From positions 97,326,396-97,390,395 of the forward strand of contig OX375879.1 of NCBI GenBank assembly GCA_947359465.1: a DNA stretch of 64,000 nucleotides, given 5' to 3'. The translations under genes were made by a program, and so were the position numbers. Under the pieces are notes generated by a model. That model was not told the DNA's origin, searched no databases, and saw nothing but the letters and a program-made list of their open reading frames with translations. Positions 54,875 through 64,000 of this stretch are shown piece by piece. How positions within the stretch are numbered: position 1 is the first letter of the stretch; each line of letters begins with the position of its first letter. Source of the stretch: Metellina segmentata. Its lineage: Eukaryota; Arthropoda; Arachnida; Araneae; Tetragnathidae.

Positions 54875-55175
54875 TTAATTAACGTCGTACTAGAGCAACA
54901 CAACGGGCTATTGACGACGGTCCGGAATCAATCCCCTAAGGAAAAGATCCGAGGACAAAACCACGTAATTTTGAACCACGGTCAGATGAAAAGAAAATAC
55001 CCGAGCTGGCACCTCAATCACCAAACCTCCACACCAACCCAATGTGAGGACTTTCGACCACGACACATTTAAGATTCACCATTCCCCTCAACAAATTACG
55101 CTTACAAACATTCATACACTAACCTTGATTCGAACCAGGAACCTTCTGTTATAGATGCTAACATCTGGTCATATA
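54875..55175 (-). mobile_element. SINE-A, inverted, decayed head
   Basis: TTAATTAACGTCGTACTAGA, CAACACAACGGGCTATTGAC, CCACGGTCAGATGAAAAG, CTTTCGACCACGACACATTT and ATTCGAACCAGGAACCTTCT. The head end (CATCTGGTCATATACTGG) has decayed. Confidence 0.8.
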
Positions 55176-55194
55176 CTGGATCAGCATGCAACAA

Positions 55195-55272
55195 AGCATA
55201 CATTTGAAACAACACAAAAGGGCTATTGACGACGGTTCGGGATCAATGCCTAAAGGAAAGATTCCAGGACTG
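55195..55272 (-). mobile_element. SINE body fragment
   Basis: AACAACACAAAAGGGCTATT, GACGACGGTTCGGGATCAAT and GGAAAGATTCCAGGA. Confidence 0.65.
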
Positions 55273-55610
55273 ACTGTGACGGTTCTTCCTTTGGCACATT
55301 TCCTAATCCTCTGCCTTTTCGTCCCCCAAACAGTAAAACTAGTCCATGAGCATATTTCAAACATTCATTTACACATTTCTTGACTATCATATTTACAGGA
55401 TCATTCAGTCGACGATCGGGAATAATCCCCTTCGATCTCCAGCGCAAAACAACGCGTCCTGCTTCCTCGCTGGCCTTCGTGCAAATCCCCTTTTTTCTTT
55501 TCAACCCTCTCCAAACGGGTTCCTTTTCAAAAACCCGAGGGGGAAGCTCCGTGGAGTTCGATTCCATGTCCATCAACCCTACCCAAACCTGGTGAGGTTA
55601 CGGGGAACTT

Positions 55611-55805
55611 CACAAGGACAAAACCACTTTAATTTTGAAACATGGTCAGATGATGAGGCAACAACAGCTGGCGTCCCACTCTCCAAACTTCCACACAAAG
55701 CCAACGTGAGGACGTTTGAGGCCACGAAAGATTTAACGTGCATCAGTCCCCTTTGTATACAACGGTTTTTGGTTGGATTCGAACTCACAACCCTCCTGGT
55801 TACCT
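55611..55805 (-). mobile_element. SINE-B, inverted
   Basis: CACAAGGACAAAACCACTTT, CATGGTCAGATGATGAGGCA, GCCAACGTGAGGACGTTTGA, TACAACGGTTTTTGGTTGGA and TTCGAACTCACAACCCTCCT. A further body piece (CGACGATCGGGAATAATCCC) lies at 55411, separated by non-SINE sequence. Confidence 0.75.
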
Positions 55806-56002
55806 CGACGAGGTATCTCGTCATTAAGAAAACATACCCGATCATGATGAACGAGATATCTCGTCCATAAAGATCTCGTCGTTACAAAACTAACCAAATC
55901 TAGATCTCGTCATCATCAGACATTGGCGATATCTTGTCATTGGCAAAATTGGTCAAATCTTGATGGACCAGATATCTCATCAAAACCACTCAGCAAGCTT
56001 AA
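55800..56002 (-). mobile_element. MITE-1 copy, inverted
   Basis: CGACGAGGTATCTCGTCATT, GAACGAGATATCTCGTCC and GATGGACCAGATATCTCATC, ending CACTCAGCAAGCTTAA (TTAA 55999-56002). Confidence 0.8.
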
Positions 56003-57020
56003 CTAAAGTTTGGCGGTACAGTGAGGGCACAACCTTAAATAAATAAAAGCCAAAATGACGAGGTTTCCCCAGAATTAATCACTCTCGACAACTCTTCCAC
56101 AGAAAACGACTTTAATTAAAAGAAATCTCTCCCAGAGACAATGCCGTGGCACATCCCACACACTGTAAGACTTTCAATTCCGTCCTTAACCCAGAGAAGG
56201 ACATAGCAGGGGTTTTGTATTAAGACTTAAAAGGAGGCGAACCCTTGCTACACAGAGGGAAAATCCATTTAAAGCACACTTCTCCCTCTCAGTTCATTTA
56301 AGCAAATTGAAAGAATTCCTCATTACTGTAATCGAACCATTAGCGGGAACTTTTCTCTGGAATTAACTTCATCAAAAACGCGTTTAAGGGAAGCCTCCCG
56401 CCCGTGCAGTTTTAAAGTTTGTGGGAATGCGTACGACATGTGCAGATGCTTTCGAGAGACTGTGTCCGACCATAGTTTGCCTCCGTCTGCTGCGAGGGCA
56501 AAGGAAGAAGATCATTAGGCCCTCCCGAGTGTGCGAGTGGAATTTATCATTCGTACTTTTAAAAGACGGAAAAGTAATTTTTCAAGAGGAACACGGGGGA
56601 GAAATTACCCGGGTGTGTGTTCGGTGGTTCGGTTTGTGGTCTGGACCCCGACGTTGATTGTGGATATTTTATGATCTATCATCCTCCGGGGTTCGTGCTA
56701 AGAAGGTTTGTAATAAAATTCCGATAAGGATTCAGATGTGATAGGAATATTTCGGCAAGAATAAGTTTGGTGTTTGGGCAAAAGAAATGAATTTTGCTTC
56801 ACGTTTCTCCGTCTGTTTAACGTGATATTCATTTAGATCAAAATCCGCTAAGTGCATTAATGTGTTTCTTGTTTACTTGAAGGTTATGGCAGTGAATGGT
56901 ATATAGTTCCCCACTCACGCAACGAGAGAGGAATGTTTCTCATCGGCGAATACAGCTGAAAGTATACTCAACAAAAATTTCACTTCGTGCGCATTTGCTG
57001 TCGAGATTTATTTGGAAGCT
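56003..57020. other. Unassigned Lim1 upstream intron
   Basis: No repeats recognised. 56390-56660 is GC-richer with a short plus frame that has no known motif. Confidence 0.45.
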
Positions 57021-57238
57021 TTAACCACCTGGTGGTTGTCCGAACAAACATCTCGTCATTGGCAGATTGGATGGACGAAGTATCACGTCATTAGAAGAAA
57101 GCTGACCAGATCTTGATCTTGTCATCATCAATAAACCGGCATAATCTTGATGACAAGATATCTCGTCACAATCGAAACTGGTCAGATGTGGATGGACGAG
57201 ATATCTCGTTGTAACCCCCCCCCCCCTTGTAGGTTTAA
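57021..57238 (-). mobile_element. MITE-1 copy with both TTAA ends
   Basis: 218 bp, TTAACCACCTGGTGGTTG to a C-run and TGTAGGTTTAA (TTAA 57235-57238). Contains GATGACAAGATATCTCGTCA and GGACGAGATATCTCGTTG. The C13 run in the right TIR is an expansion of CCC. Confidence 0.8.
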
Positions 57239-58015
57239 TCACTAACTCTGAATGTGAAACCTTCAACAACAGTGCTAGTTGGTGTTCGAGTCGTTTTTCC
57301 AACTTCACATTTTGTTCCTTTAGGTAATTCCACATATAAACAGTCGATGCAAAAAGGTGAAAAAGTCATCTAGTAACTAACACCAACACACGCTCCAGTT
57401 CCTATCGCTAAATCAGCTGAATATGTCTGGTTGGACCTAACGACACATTTTTTTCATCCTACGACAGACACCCTTTTCGCAATAAGTCTGTCTGGATGAC
57501 CAATATAGTATCGAAACCGAAATAACTTATGGATCAGCTGCATTACTTACTGCGAAGTCAGTCAGATCAGGGCAACCATTGAGATGAGTTCCTGTCGTCT
57601 GAAAGGCCAGATAGTGCAAGTTGGAGAGTCTGTCAAGTCAGTTCAGTATAGATGATTTAGGTAGTCAAGTAGTCAGATCTATTGTGAACGGAAACAAACT
57701 TTCCTATAACTCTGTAGATCTCGTCTGAGAATGTACGCACAGATATCGAAAGCGGCCGGGACTTCATTGCAACAGCATAAACACAGTCACCAAATAACCA
57801 TCAGATATTCAACACGAAACGTCAGTAGTGATTCTGTGCCTTTAAGAAACTGATCTCGAACCACTATGACTGTATATCCTTACACAGATAGGCACTGGGT
57901 CTCCTTCCTTGCTCAGAGAATTCCATTCCTGCTCAAGGAAGAGTTCCACTTTTGCTACAACTGAGACCTTAGCTGGAAGTTTTAGTCTTTATCTTTAATT
58001 ATATAGATGTAAATA
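57239..58015. other. Unassigned DNA
   Basis: Nothing recognised. Confidence 0.5.
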
Positions 58016-58222
58016 TTAACCATCCAAGTGGTTTGAATGAGATATCTCGTCCATGAAGAATTTATCAATTTTGCTTACGACGAGACATCTCGTCACTAAC
58101 ATATCGCCGATTGTTTTATGTTGAAGAGATCAAGTTCCAGTTAGTATTTTTCTAATGATAAGAGATCTCATCCGTCAGGATCCGGTCAATTTTCTTCTAA
58201 GGACGAGATACCTTGCCATAGT
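58016..58222 (+). mobile_element. MITE-1 copy
   Basis: TTAACCATCCAAGTGGTTTG (TTAA 58016-58019), ATGAGATATCTCGTCCATGA, ACGACGAGACATCTCGTCAC and GGACGAGATACCTTGCC. The right TIR is lost. Confidence 0.75.
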
Positions 58223-59630
58223 GACCGAGCGATGTCTAATTTGATTGACAGTGTGTGTAGCAGTGTCCAAGAACAGAGAGACACGCACACCTAAATTGGA
58301 CACTGACCATTAATTTACAATGCAATATAAAGTTATTATCTGGTGTAACAACATTATCTAGAGTAAAAACACGTCTGACTCCTCTGAATTGTAAAACAAC
58401 TCTATTCTTATTCGTGTTCTTTTTCAGAGTGACACCCAATATTTAATGTTCTTAGTCGTATCGGAACTCAGGCACTGTCATCCATCGATGTTCGTTCACC
58501 AGAACAAGTAGCAACTAGAATACAAGAACAACTGTTCTTGCAACCTATCTGTGTTCGTAACCAACTTTGTGAAAGACAGGGAATCGTGACATATCTCATC
58601 GAGACAACCACGAGGAGGGTTAAGTCGGGAATATGTGGGGTTCGTATTTGTAACCCTTTTAATTTTGTGGTATTCAATGGGAGAATAGGGATAGAGAAAT
58701 TCAGCCAAGCTAATCCAATCTGCCTATTCATTGCCGTGGAGACCATAGTGACTGGGGATCCACTGCAATATGATATGTTGGTTTTACTGTCCATAGTAAA
58801 ATTTATTCCAATTTAGCACCAAGAAATCGAGACTGCCTAGTGATAATTAACAACACCAGCCGAGCCCTTGTACCTTAGACTTTGAACCTGATGGTAACAC
58901 GAGAACTCGAAAACGTCCACAATGCAGAACCTTCACAACAATGGAGTGTAACCCAAGAACTCACGGGTGCAAAAATCGTCTTTTAATCGGCATAACGCAA
59001 CCTCCGAATCCCAAGGCAGTGAAAGAGAGCGAGAGAACGAGCAAAAATGCTCTTCTAATGGCGCAATCAATTATTTTCTCTTTATGAAGCTCCCTGCAGC
59101 GGGATTCAAACCTTCAGCAACAGAAACCGATTACCAGAGAGCCGCCCACAATTAGTTTTGCGCTCAGATGCACCGATTCCCAACAAAGAAGTATTCGGTT
59201 AATCATCAATCAAATTTCAACTAACGCCGAAACTCTGCTTTAAATATTCACCAGCTTTTAATGTTCTTTGACTGCCCAATTTTCCAAACACGAACGAGAT
59301 CGGGAAAATGGATTCCGCAGGGAATTGATGAGCTTTCGGGTGTTCCTCTTGCTTTGACCCCTCCACGTCAACTTCGAAGCATCGTCAGATGCTCGGTCTG
59401 CCCACAATCTGACGTTCCGATATCGTCTGAGCCTTGCGGTGACCAAAATAACACTGGAAATTATTCGCTGCGAATTTTTAAAAAATGAACGATAATATTT
59501 TTTGACAATTATTTTAACGATAGATTATATTTCAAAAGCATCACGGCCCGACAGCAAAACGACTCGAGAATTGAGGTGTGTATTGAAGTTCTACAATTAT
59601 TTTGGTAAGGCTTATGGTCTTTGAACAACA
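58223..59630. other. Unassigned DNA
   Basis: Short open frames on both strands (58468-58816, 59258-59488) have no recognisable domains. No repeats identified. Confidence 0.45.
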
Positions 59631-60051
59631 AGGCTTTGTGCACACATCCGGTTTTTCAACGTGCGACGATGCTGCCGCAACGCAAGTGCGGTCTGAGATA
59701 CATTAGCCGCTAGGGCGCCGCACGTCCAACTTGCGTGCAATTTGTACCGCAGTTTCACACGGCACCGCAGCTCGCCGCACACGGGTCTCCGTTCTGAAGT
59801 ACCTTGTTTTCATAAATAAATAGAATATAAATAATAATTAATAAAAGGTTATATCCTTCACCGTCTATTTTTTTTCAAAATATACTTTTTTGTACACCAA
59901 GTAAGCGAAATAAACACGTTTTCTTCGATAGAATATTTATCGCAAATGGCGCGAAATGAGTACTTGCGTCATTTCACGGTTATGTGTGTATAGTTGGGCT
60001 TCGGTGCCGCAGCGGCAACGCACGTTGAAAAACCGGATGTGTGCACTGGGC
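59631..60051. mobile_element. MITE with ~27-bp TIRs, possibly PIF/Harbinger or hAT
   Basis: Left end GTGCACACATCCGGTTTTTC + AACGTGCG is the inverse of the right end at about 60018-60044 (CGCACGTTGAAAAACCGG + ATGTGTGCAC). The GC-rich left half has many CCGCA / TGCGG repeats. The target duplication is unclear, so the superfamily is open. Confidence 0.6.
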
Positions 60052-60193
60052 ATAAAAAGACGTGCATCCCGTTGAATCTGTGACACTGAGAATAGTTTGC
60101 GTGTTTGCGTTTGAGAAAGGTTCAGAATATAGTGTACTACTATGTGGACTTATACTATTTTGATTAGAATGATATACAAGTACAGCGAGTTGC

Positions 60194-60290
60194 TTAACCT
60201 CCAGTGGTTTTGTGGAGAGATATCTCGTTTATCAAGATCTGGCCAGTTTTGATAATGATAGAGCTATACCGTTGAGACAATCAAAAGGTG
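60194..60290 (+). mobile_element. MITE-1 fragment
   Basis: TTAACCTCCAGTGGTTTTGT, GGAGAGATATCTCGTTTATC, AAGATCTGGCCAGTTTTG; truncated. Confidence 0.7.
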
Positions 60291-60664
60291 AGCTAACAAT
60301 TAAACACCGTATATGATTATTCAAAAATGTATATGCGTTTCATAGAAATTTTTTTAATGATTTTTATTAAACATCTTGAAGGGTATTTCTATTAAATTTC
60401 GCATTGGTATTTTATAATGTGCATGTTGTAAAGTTTAAGATAACGAAATATTTCTACCTTAAATACTTAAAGCTCGAAACATTAAAATATGTAAATAACG
60501 CTTGCGTTTAGTGAAGATTTCAAACTAAATCAGAATGTATGACTAATTTTATGAAAATCAACACAAACACACTGTAGACAAATAAAACATACTAGGTCAA
60601 AATACGTAATTCTGAGGAAACGAAGGGGAAAATCTAACCTTCATGCCAAAAAAATTACTTTGTG
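60291..60664. other. Unassigned AT-rich DNA
   Basis: Nothing recognised. Confidence 0.5.
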
Positions 60665-60677
60665 AACTTCAGCAGTT

Positions 60678-60948
60678 AGCCGACCAACCGGTATAGTGGT
60701 TAAGGTGTCAGCCTCTAGATCGGTAGGTCCCCGGTTCGAATCCGGGTTCGGGCATGGATGTTTGTAAGCGTATACCAGCTCAGGTGTTGCTTCGTCATCT
60801 GAACATGGTGCAAAATTACGAAGTAATTGTTAGGAGCAATGATGGTCCTCCCACTGGGTGCTCCTTCACAAGTGGCCATCACTTCCGGCCTTGTAGTGGC
60901 CAATGACTTCGGTCAAATGTGCCCGCCATTAGGAAAAAAAAAAAAAAA
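60678..60948 (+). mobile_element. Chimeric SINE: SINE-A head/body with alternate tail
   Basis: Head AGCCGACCAACCGGTATAGT with B box GGTTCGAATCC. A shortened SINE-A body (CAGCTCAGGTGTTGCTTCGT, CATCTGAACATGGTGCAAAA) then switches to GGAGCAATGATGGTCCTCCC, ACTGGGTGCTCCTTCACAAG and TGGCCATCACTTCCGGCC, as in the SINE at 15303-15588. It ends in poly-A. The 13-bp duplication AACTTCAGCAGTT is at 60665-60677 and 60948-60960. Confidence 0.9.
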
Positions 60949-60960
60949 ACTTCAGCAGTT

Positions 60961-61414
60961 TAAGGATCATACCCATTGTAATCTCGAGAAAAGTTAAAAC
61001 CCATTTTTTTTAAAACCTTCATGCAAAAAATGTTTTATCTCTGTGTTTCACTTTATAAACAGATAAAATATTCTTCTAAAATCTTCCTCATCAAGCGATT
61101 CAAAAGCGTAAACGTCAAATTAATACAGGTAAATAACAACTGTTTAGGTTACTTTTAGACTATTTCCCACATTTAATAAAAACATCCCTGCATTATCACT
61201 GTTTATCAACGAGGCGATCCGAATCTTAACTGTAACATCGTCCATTTAAAACCCCATTGCATTTTTATTTAAATTTCAAATTTGCAGTAACTACTGAATT
61301 AAATGCTTGCATTTCTAGTTTCTGCTACTAAAATACCTACAGAATACTGTAAATATAACTTTCGTGTCATAACAGTTGTATAGTAAAGAAACAAACTATA
61401 AGGATAGAATAGAC
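60961..61414. other. Unassigned AT-rich DNA
   Basis: Nothing recognised. Confidence 0.5.
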
Positions 61415-61590
61415 TTAACCCTCCAACAAGACGAGACACTTCGACGAGATATCTCGTCCATCACGATCGGACCAATTGTGCTAATGACGAGATATTGCCA
61501 ATTTTGTTATGATGACGAGATCAAAAACACATCACTTTTCTCACGAGATATCTCGTTCATCAACAACAGGTCAATGTTTTTCTAGTAAAG
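61415..61590 (+). mobile_element. MITE-1 copy
   Basis: TTAACCCTCCAACAAGACGA (TTAA 61415-61418), a perfect GACGAGATATCTCGTC at 61443-61458, ATTTTGTTATGATGACGAGA, CACGAGATATCTCGTTC. The right end is replaced by a SINE fragment. Confidence 0.75.
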
Positions 61591-61597
61591 TACTTTA

Positions 61598-61692
61598 ATG
61601 AACGTCGCATTGGAGCAACACAACGGACTATTGGCAAAGGTCCGGGAACAATGCCAAAGTGAAAGATCCGAAGAGAACACCACGTAACTTTG
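61598..61692 (-). mobile_element. SINE body fragment
   Basis: AATGAACGTCGCATTGGAGC, AACACAACGGACTATTGGCA and GAACACCACGTAACTTTG; inverted, head lost where the next element begins. Confidence 0.65.
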
Positions 61693-62227
61693 GAGTGCCT
61701 ATATAATAAGAGTGTCGACAAGGGACCAAATTAGGCCCAATGCGCATGCGCGGCAGCCATTTTTCTACCAGAATCGTCTCAAAGATAGTTGCTGGGCGAA
61801 TTAATGTATCATTTCAAGGAGAACAAAAAGCATATGATTGTTATAATATGGATACATTCGGTATAAATGAATCATATAAACGCTCAATTACATTCGTAAT
61901 GGATGAGATGGATTGCACAACGCGCAAACTTAGATTGCGTGATACAGCATGTTGTTAAAAAAAAGCTATTTATTTAAAAAGTCTTCAAATTTATACTAAC
62001 AAAAAACTAAAATAATAATAAATAAACATTCTAGAACATGAAATGGAACATGAATAAGCTATATTTTCTTTTTAATTTAATATACACGCGTTTTTCTGGA
62101 ACACACAAAAAGTTCCCATGTTAAGTCTACGGGAGCTAGAACAAGACCGCCTCGGGTGGTAGAAAAGTTCTCTAAGCCAATCAGAAAGTGTTTCCCGTAT
62201 GTCGCCACTCTTATTATATAGGCACTC
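61693..62227. mobile_element. 535-bp TIR element with an NRF-1-like site
   Basis: Ends GAGTGCCTATATAATAAGAG + TG(T/G)CGACA and inverse (about 30 bp, few mismatches). Near the left end is GCGCATGCGC (61742-61751), the NRF-1 core palindrome, within an AATGCGCATGCGCGGCAGCC block. A 72-codon plus frame (61740-61958) has no known motif. The superfamily is not determined. Confidence 0.65.
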
Positions 62228-62309
62228 TACGTCACTTTGAACTTTCTAACGTAACTTTGAACTTTCTACGTAACTTTGAAGTTCAGAAGACGAGTTTTTC
62301 TAGTGACAA

Positions 62310-62375
62310 GATACGACGGTCTTTGGTTGGATTCGAGCTCGCAACCTTTCCCGGTTGCCAATCCGCTTCCCCATT
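62310..62375 (-). mobile_element. SINE-B head fragment
   Basis: ACGACGGTCTTTGGTTGGAT, TCGAGCTCGCAACCTTTCCC, GGTTGCCAATCCGCTTCCCC match the inverted SINE-B head. Confidence 0.65.
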
Positions 62376-63254
62376 CATTGTGTGATTTAAAAATCAAAAC
62401 ACACAAAAACCAACTGTTATTTAATTGCAAAGCAACGATCCAACCCCTAGGAATCCTTCGCTCCCTATCACCCCCGAAGAGTTATGCAACGAGGGAACAA
62501 TGGAACGGGAAGGTGGGAGAGCATCAAAATATTGGTTATTACCAGCCATTACAATGCAAGCTCTCCGAACTGGCCGCTTGTAAAACCAAAGCTCCTCCAT
62601 TACAAACACGAGGGGAGGGGGTCCTCACCCCCCTGTCGAGAGAGGGGGGTCCCAGGGGTTGAGGGCCCCCCCCCTGTCTCTAGATTTACGACCCGCGTTT
62701 TACTGCAGAGGGGGGAAAGGGTTCTTTTGATTTACGAGACAGTCCTGAAGTTGCAGAATTTGGAGGGCGTGTTTATGATACCACAGGAGACAAACGAAAC
62801 CAATAAACAAGTCCTTTTTAACGCTGCCGCTCCGTTTAGTGTTCTTTTCAATGCCCTGCTTCCACCCCGTGCTACTAGTGGACTGATGCCGGTGTTCATT
62901 AGAAAACGCACTTGCTCCGAGTTGCGTTTGCGGAGACGGTGGAACATTTTTTGAGGACGCTTTCTCATTTCAGATGGTCTCGTAGAGAGGTTGTGTTTAT
63001 TGGGTTTTCTATTTTTAGACTTTTCGTACATCAAGATATGTCCAATTTTACTTTCCACGGTTATACACGTCGATTTATAATCTACCTGATTTAACTTCAT
63101 GTAGATGTATGGAATCGATTTATTGATATCGATCCTGTAAACATTATGAATGTATTTAAATAATATATGAAGTGCGTAAGTAACGACACAAACACGTCGT
63201 CATCCATATATATAGGCAGTTAAGTAAGTTTAGAGCAGATGCTATTCGTGCTAC
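62376..63254. other. Unassigned segment with GC-rich part 62590-62720
   Basis: Overlapping open frames (plus 62276-62954, minus 62732-63100) cross C/G runs and show no recognisable domain. Confidence 0.4.
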
Positions 63255-63915
63255 TAAAATCCTCGAAGTGGTTTCGACGAGAAATCTCGTCCATCAAGAT
63301 ACGACAAATTTTGCATATGACGATACGTCTCGTCCATCCAGATTTGACAAATTGTGCTTATGACGGTAGACCTCGTCCATCAAGATTTGACAAATTGCGC
63401 TTATGACGGTAGATCTCGTCTATCAAGATTTGACAAATTGTGCTTATGACGGTAGATCTCGTCCATCAAGATTTGACAAATTGTGCTTATGACGGTAGAT
63501 CTCGTCCATCAAGATTTGAAAAATTGTGCTTATGACGGTAGATCTCGTCCATCAAGATTTGACAAATTGCGCTTATGACGGTAGATCTCGTCCATCAAGA
63601 TTTGACAAATTGTGCTTATGACGGTAGATTTCGTCCATCAAGATTTGACAAATTTTGCTTATGACGGTAGACGTCGTCCATCAAGATTTAACAAATTGTG
63701 CTTATGACGGTAGACCTCGTCCATCAAGATTTGACAAATTGTGCTTATGACGGTAGATCTCGTCCATCAAGATATTGCCGATTTTGTTATGATAACGACA
63801 TCAAGAACTGGGAAGTTTTAATTTTTATGGTGGCATATTCCGTCCATCAATAACAGGTCAGTTTTGCTTTATGACCAGACATTTTGTCGAGAAAACCGTC
63901 ATGAGGGTCAAGCAG
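63255..63915 (+). mobile_element. MITE-1 copy with internal 43-bp tandem expansion
   Basis: The left end is TCCTCGAAGTGGTTTCGACG, the right end ACCGTCATGAGGGTCAA. From about 63318 to 63770 a 43-bp unit (TGACGGTAGATCTCGTCCAT + CAAGATTTGACAAATTGTGCT + TA) is repeated about ten times. Elsewhere MITE-1 has only two or three such modules. Confidence 0.85.
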
Positions 63916-63969
63916 GCCTATTTATGCGTTCGCATATTTTGAGATGATTCAAGCAAAGCATTTCAAGGT

Positions 63970-64000
63970 TGGTAGGTAGTTGAATTTATGTCGCTCTGGA
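63970..64000 (-). mobile_element. SINE tail at window edge
   Basis: GGTAGGTAGTTGAATTTATG then TCGCTCTGGA resembles the inverted SINE 3' end (TTAACGTCGCACTGGAGCAA); cut by the window. Confidence 0.45.

Noticed and set aside
62276..62954. Overlapping plus-strand frames of 128 and 156 codons
   Set aside because: They pass through a SINE head fragment and G/C homopolymer runs, and show no family resemblance.
63318..63770. CRISPR-like regular repeat
   Set aside because: The 43-bp units are contiguous, with no unique spacers, and derive from MITE-1; eukaryotic context.

Overview
This is AT-rich eukaryotic DNA, almost certainly from an arthropod; a chelicerate is a guess. The pointers are cut-and-paste transposons of the Tc1/mariner and hAT superfamilies, tRNA-derived SINEs, TTAA-flanked MITEs, many satellite arrays and a spliced homeobox-class gene with long introns. 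There is no operon structure, Shine-Dalgarno site, CRISPR array or rRNA.

The only host gene I can support is on the minus strand: the last two coding exons of a LIM-homeodomain gene of the Lim1 (Lhx1/Lhx5) type, at 46117-45944 and 35418-35231. They have consensus splice sites, compatible phase and a C-terminus ending SETPVW. The intron between them is about 10.5 kb. The LIM domains and homeodomain are not visible and should lie beyond 64000 on the minus strand, so 46118-64000 is probably upstream intron and everything below about 34550 is downstream intergenic DNA.

Layout. 1-7050: TTAA-MITE, a Tc1 relic carrying a solo LTR, a candidate second solo LTR, a truncated SINE, a Tc1 relic, a 2.4-kb hAT relic and a TA-flanked MITE. 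7050-14150: mostly unassigned AT-rich DNA plus a ~110-bp and a 105-bp tandem array. 14150-16280: three SINE insertions, one inside a MITE, with target duplications. 16640-18600: a 259-bp tandem array whose units carry an exon-like open segment. 19430-22120: MITE, SINE and a ~1.55-kb near-perfect inverted repeat. 22900-30770: SINE pieces, a 213-bp array and two more Tc1 relics. 30770-37810: MITEs, 185-bp and ~165-bp arrays, the Lim1 last exon, a histone-type 3' stem-loop and a chain of GC-rich hairpins. 40566-43662: a nested transposon complex (Tc1 relic containing an apparently intact DD41D element and a hAT-like element with an ATCGAT satellite). 45065-46117: a mariner relic ending 34 bp inside the Lim1 intron, then the Lim1 exon. 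46166-64000: SINEs, a ~30-bp degenerate array, a 125-bp satellite, MITEs, two further TIR elements and a MITE whose core expanded into a 43-bp array.

The window is mainly a record of transposon turnover around a developmental gene. The most unusual themes are nested insertions dated by target duplications, several independent Tc1/mariner families that all lost the N-terminal half of the transposase, a MITE family built from repeats of a 16-bp palindrome, and mosaic SINEs that swap heads and tails.
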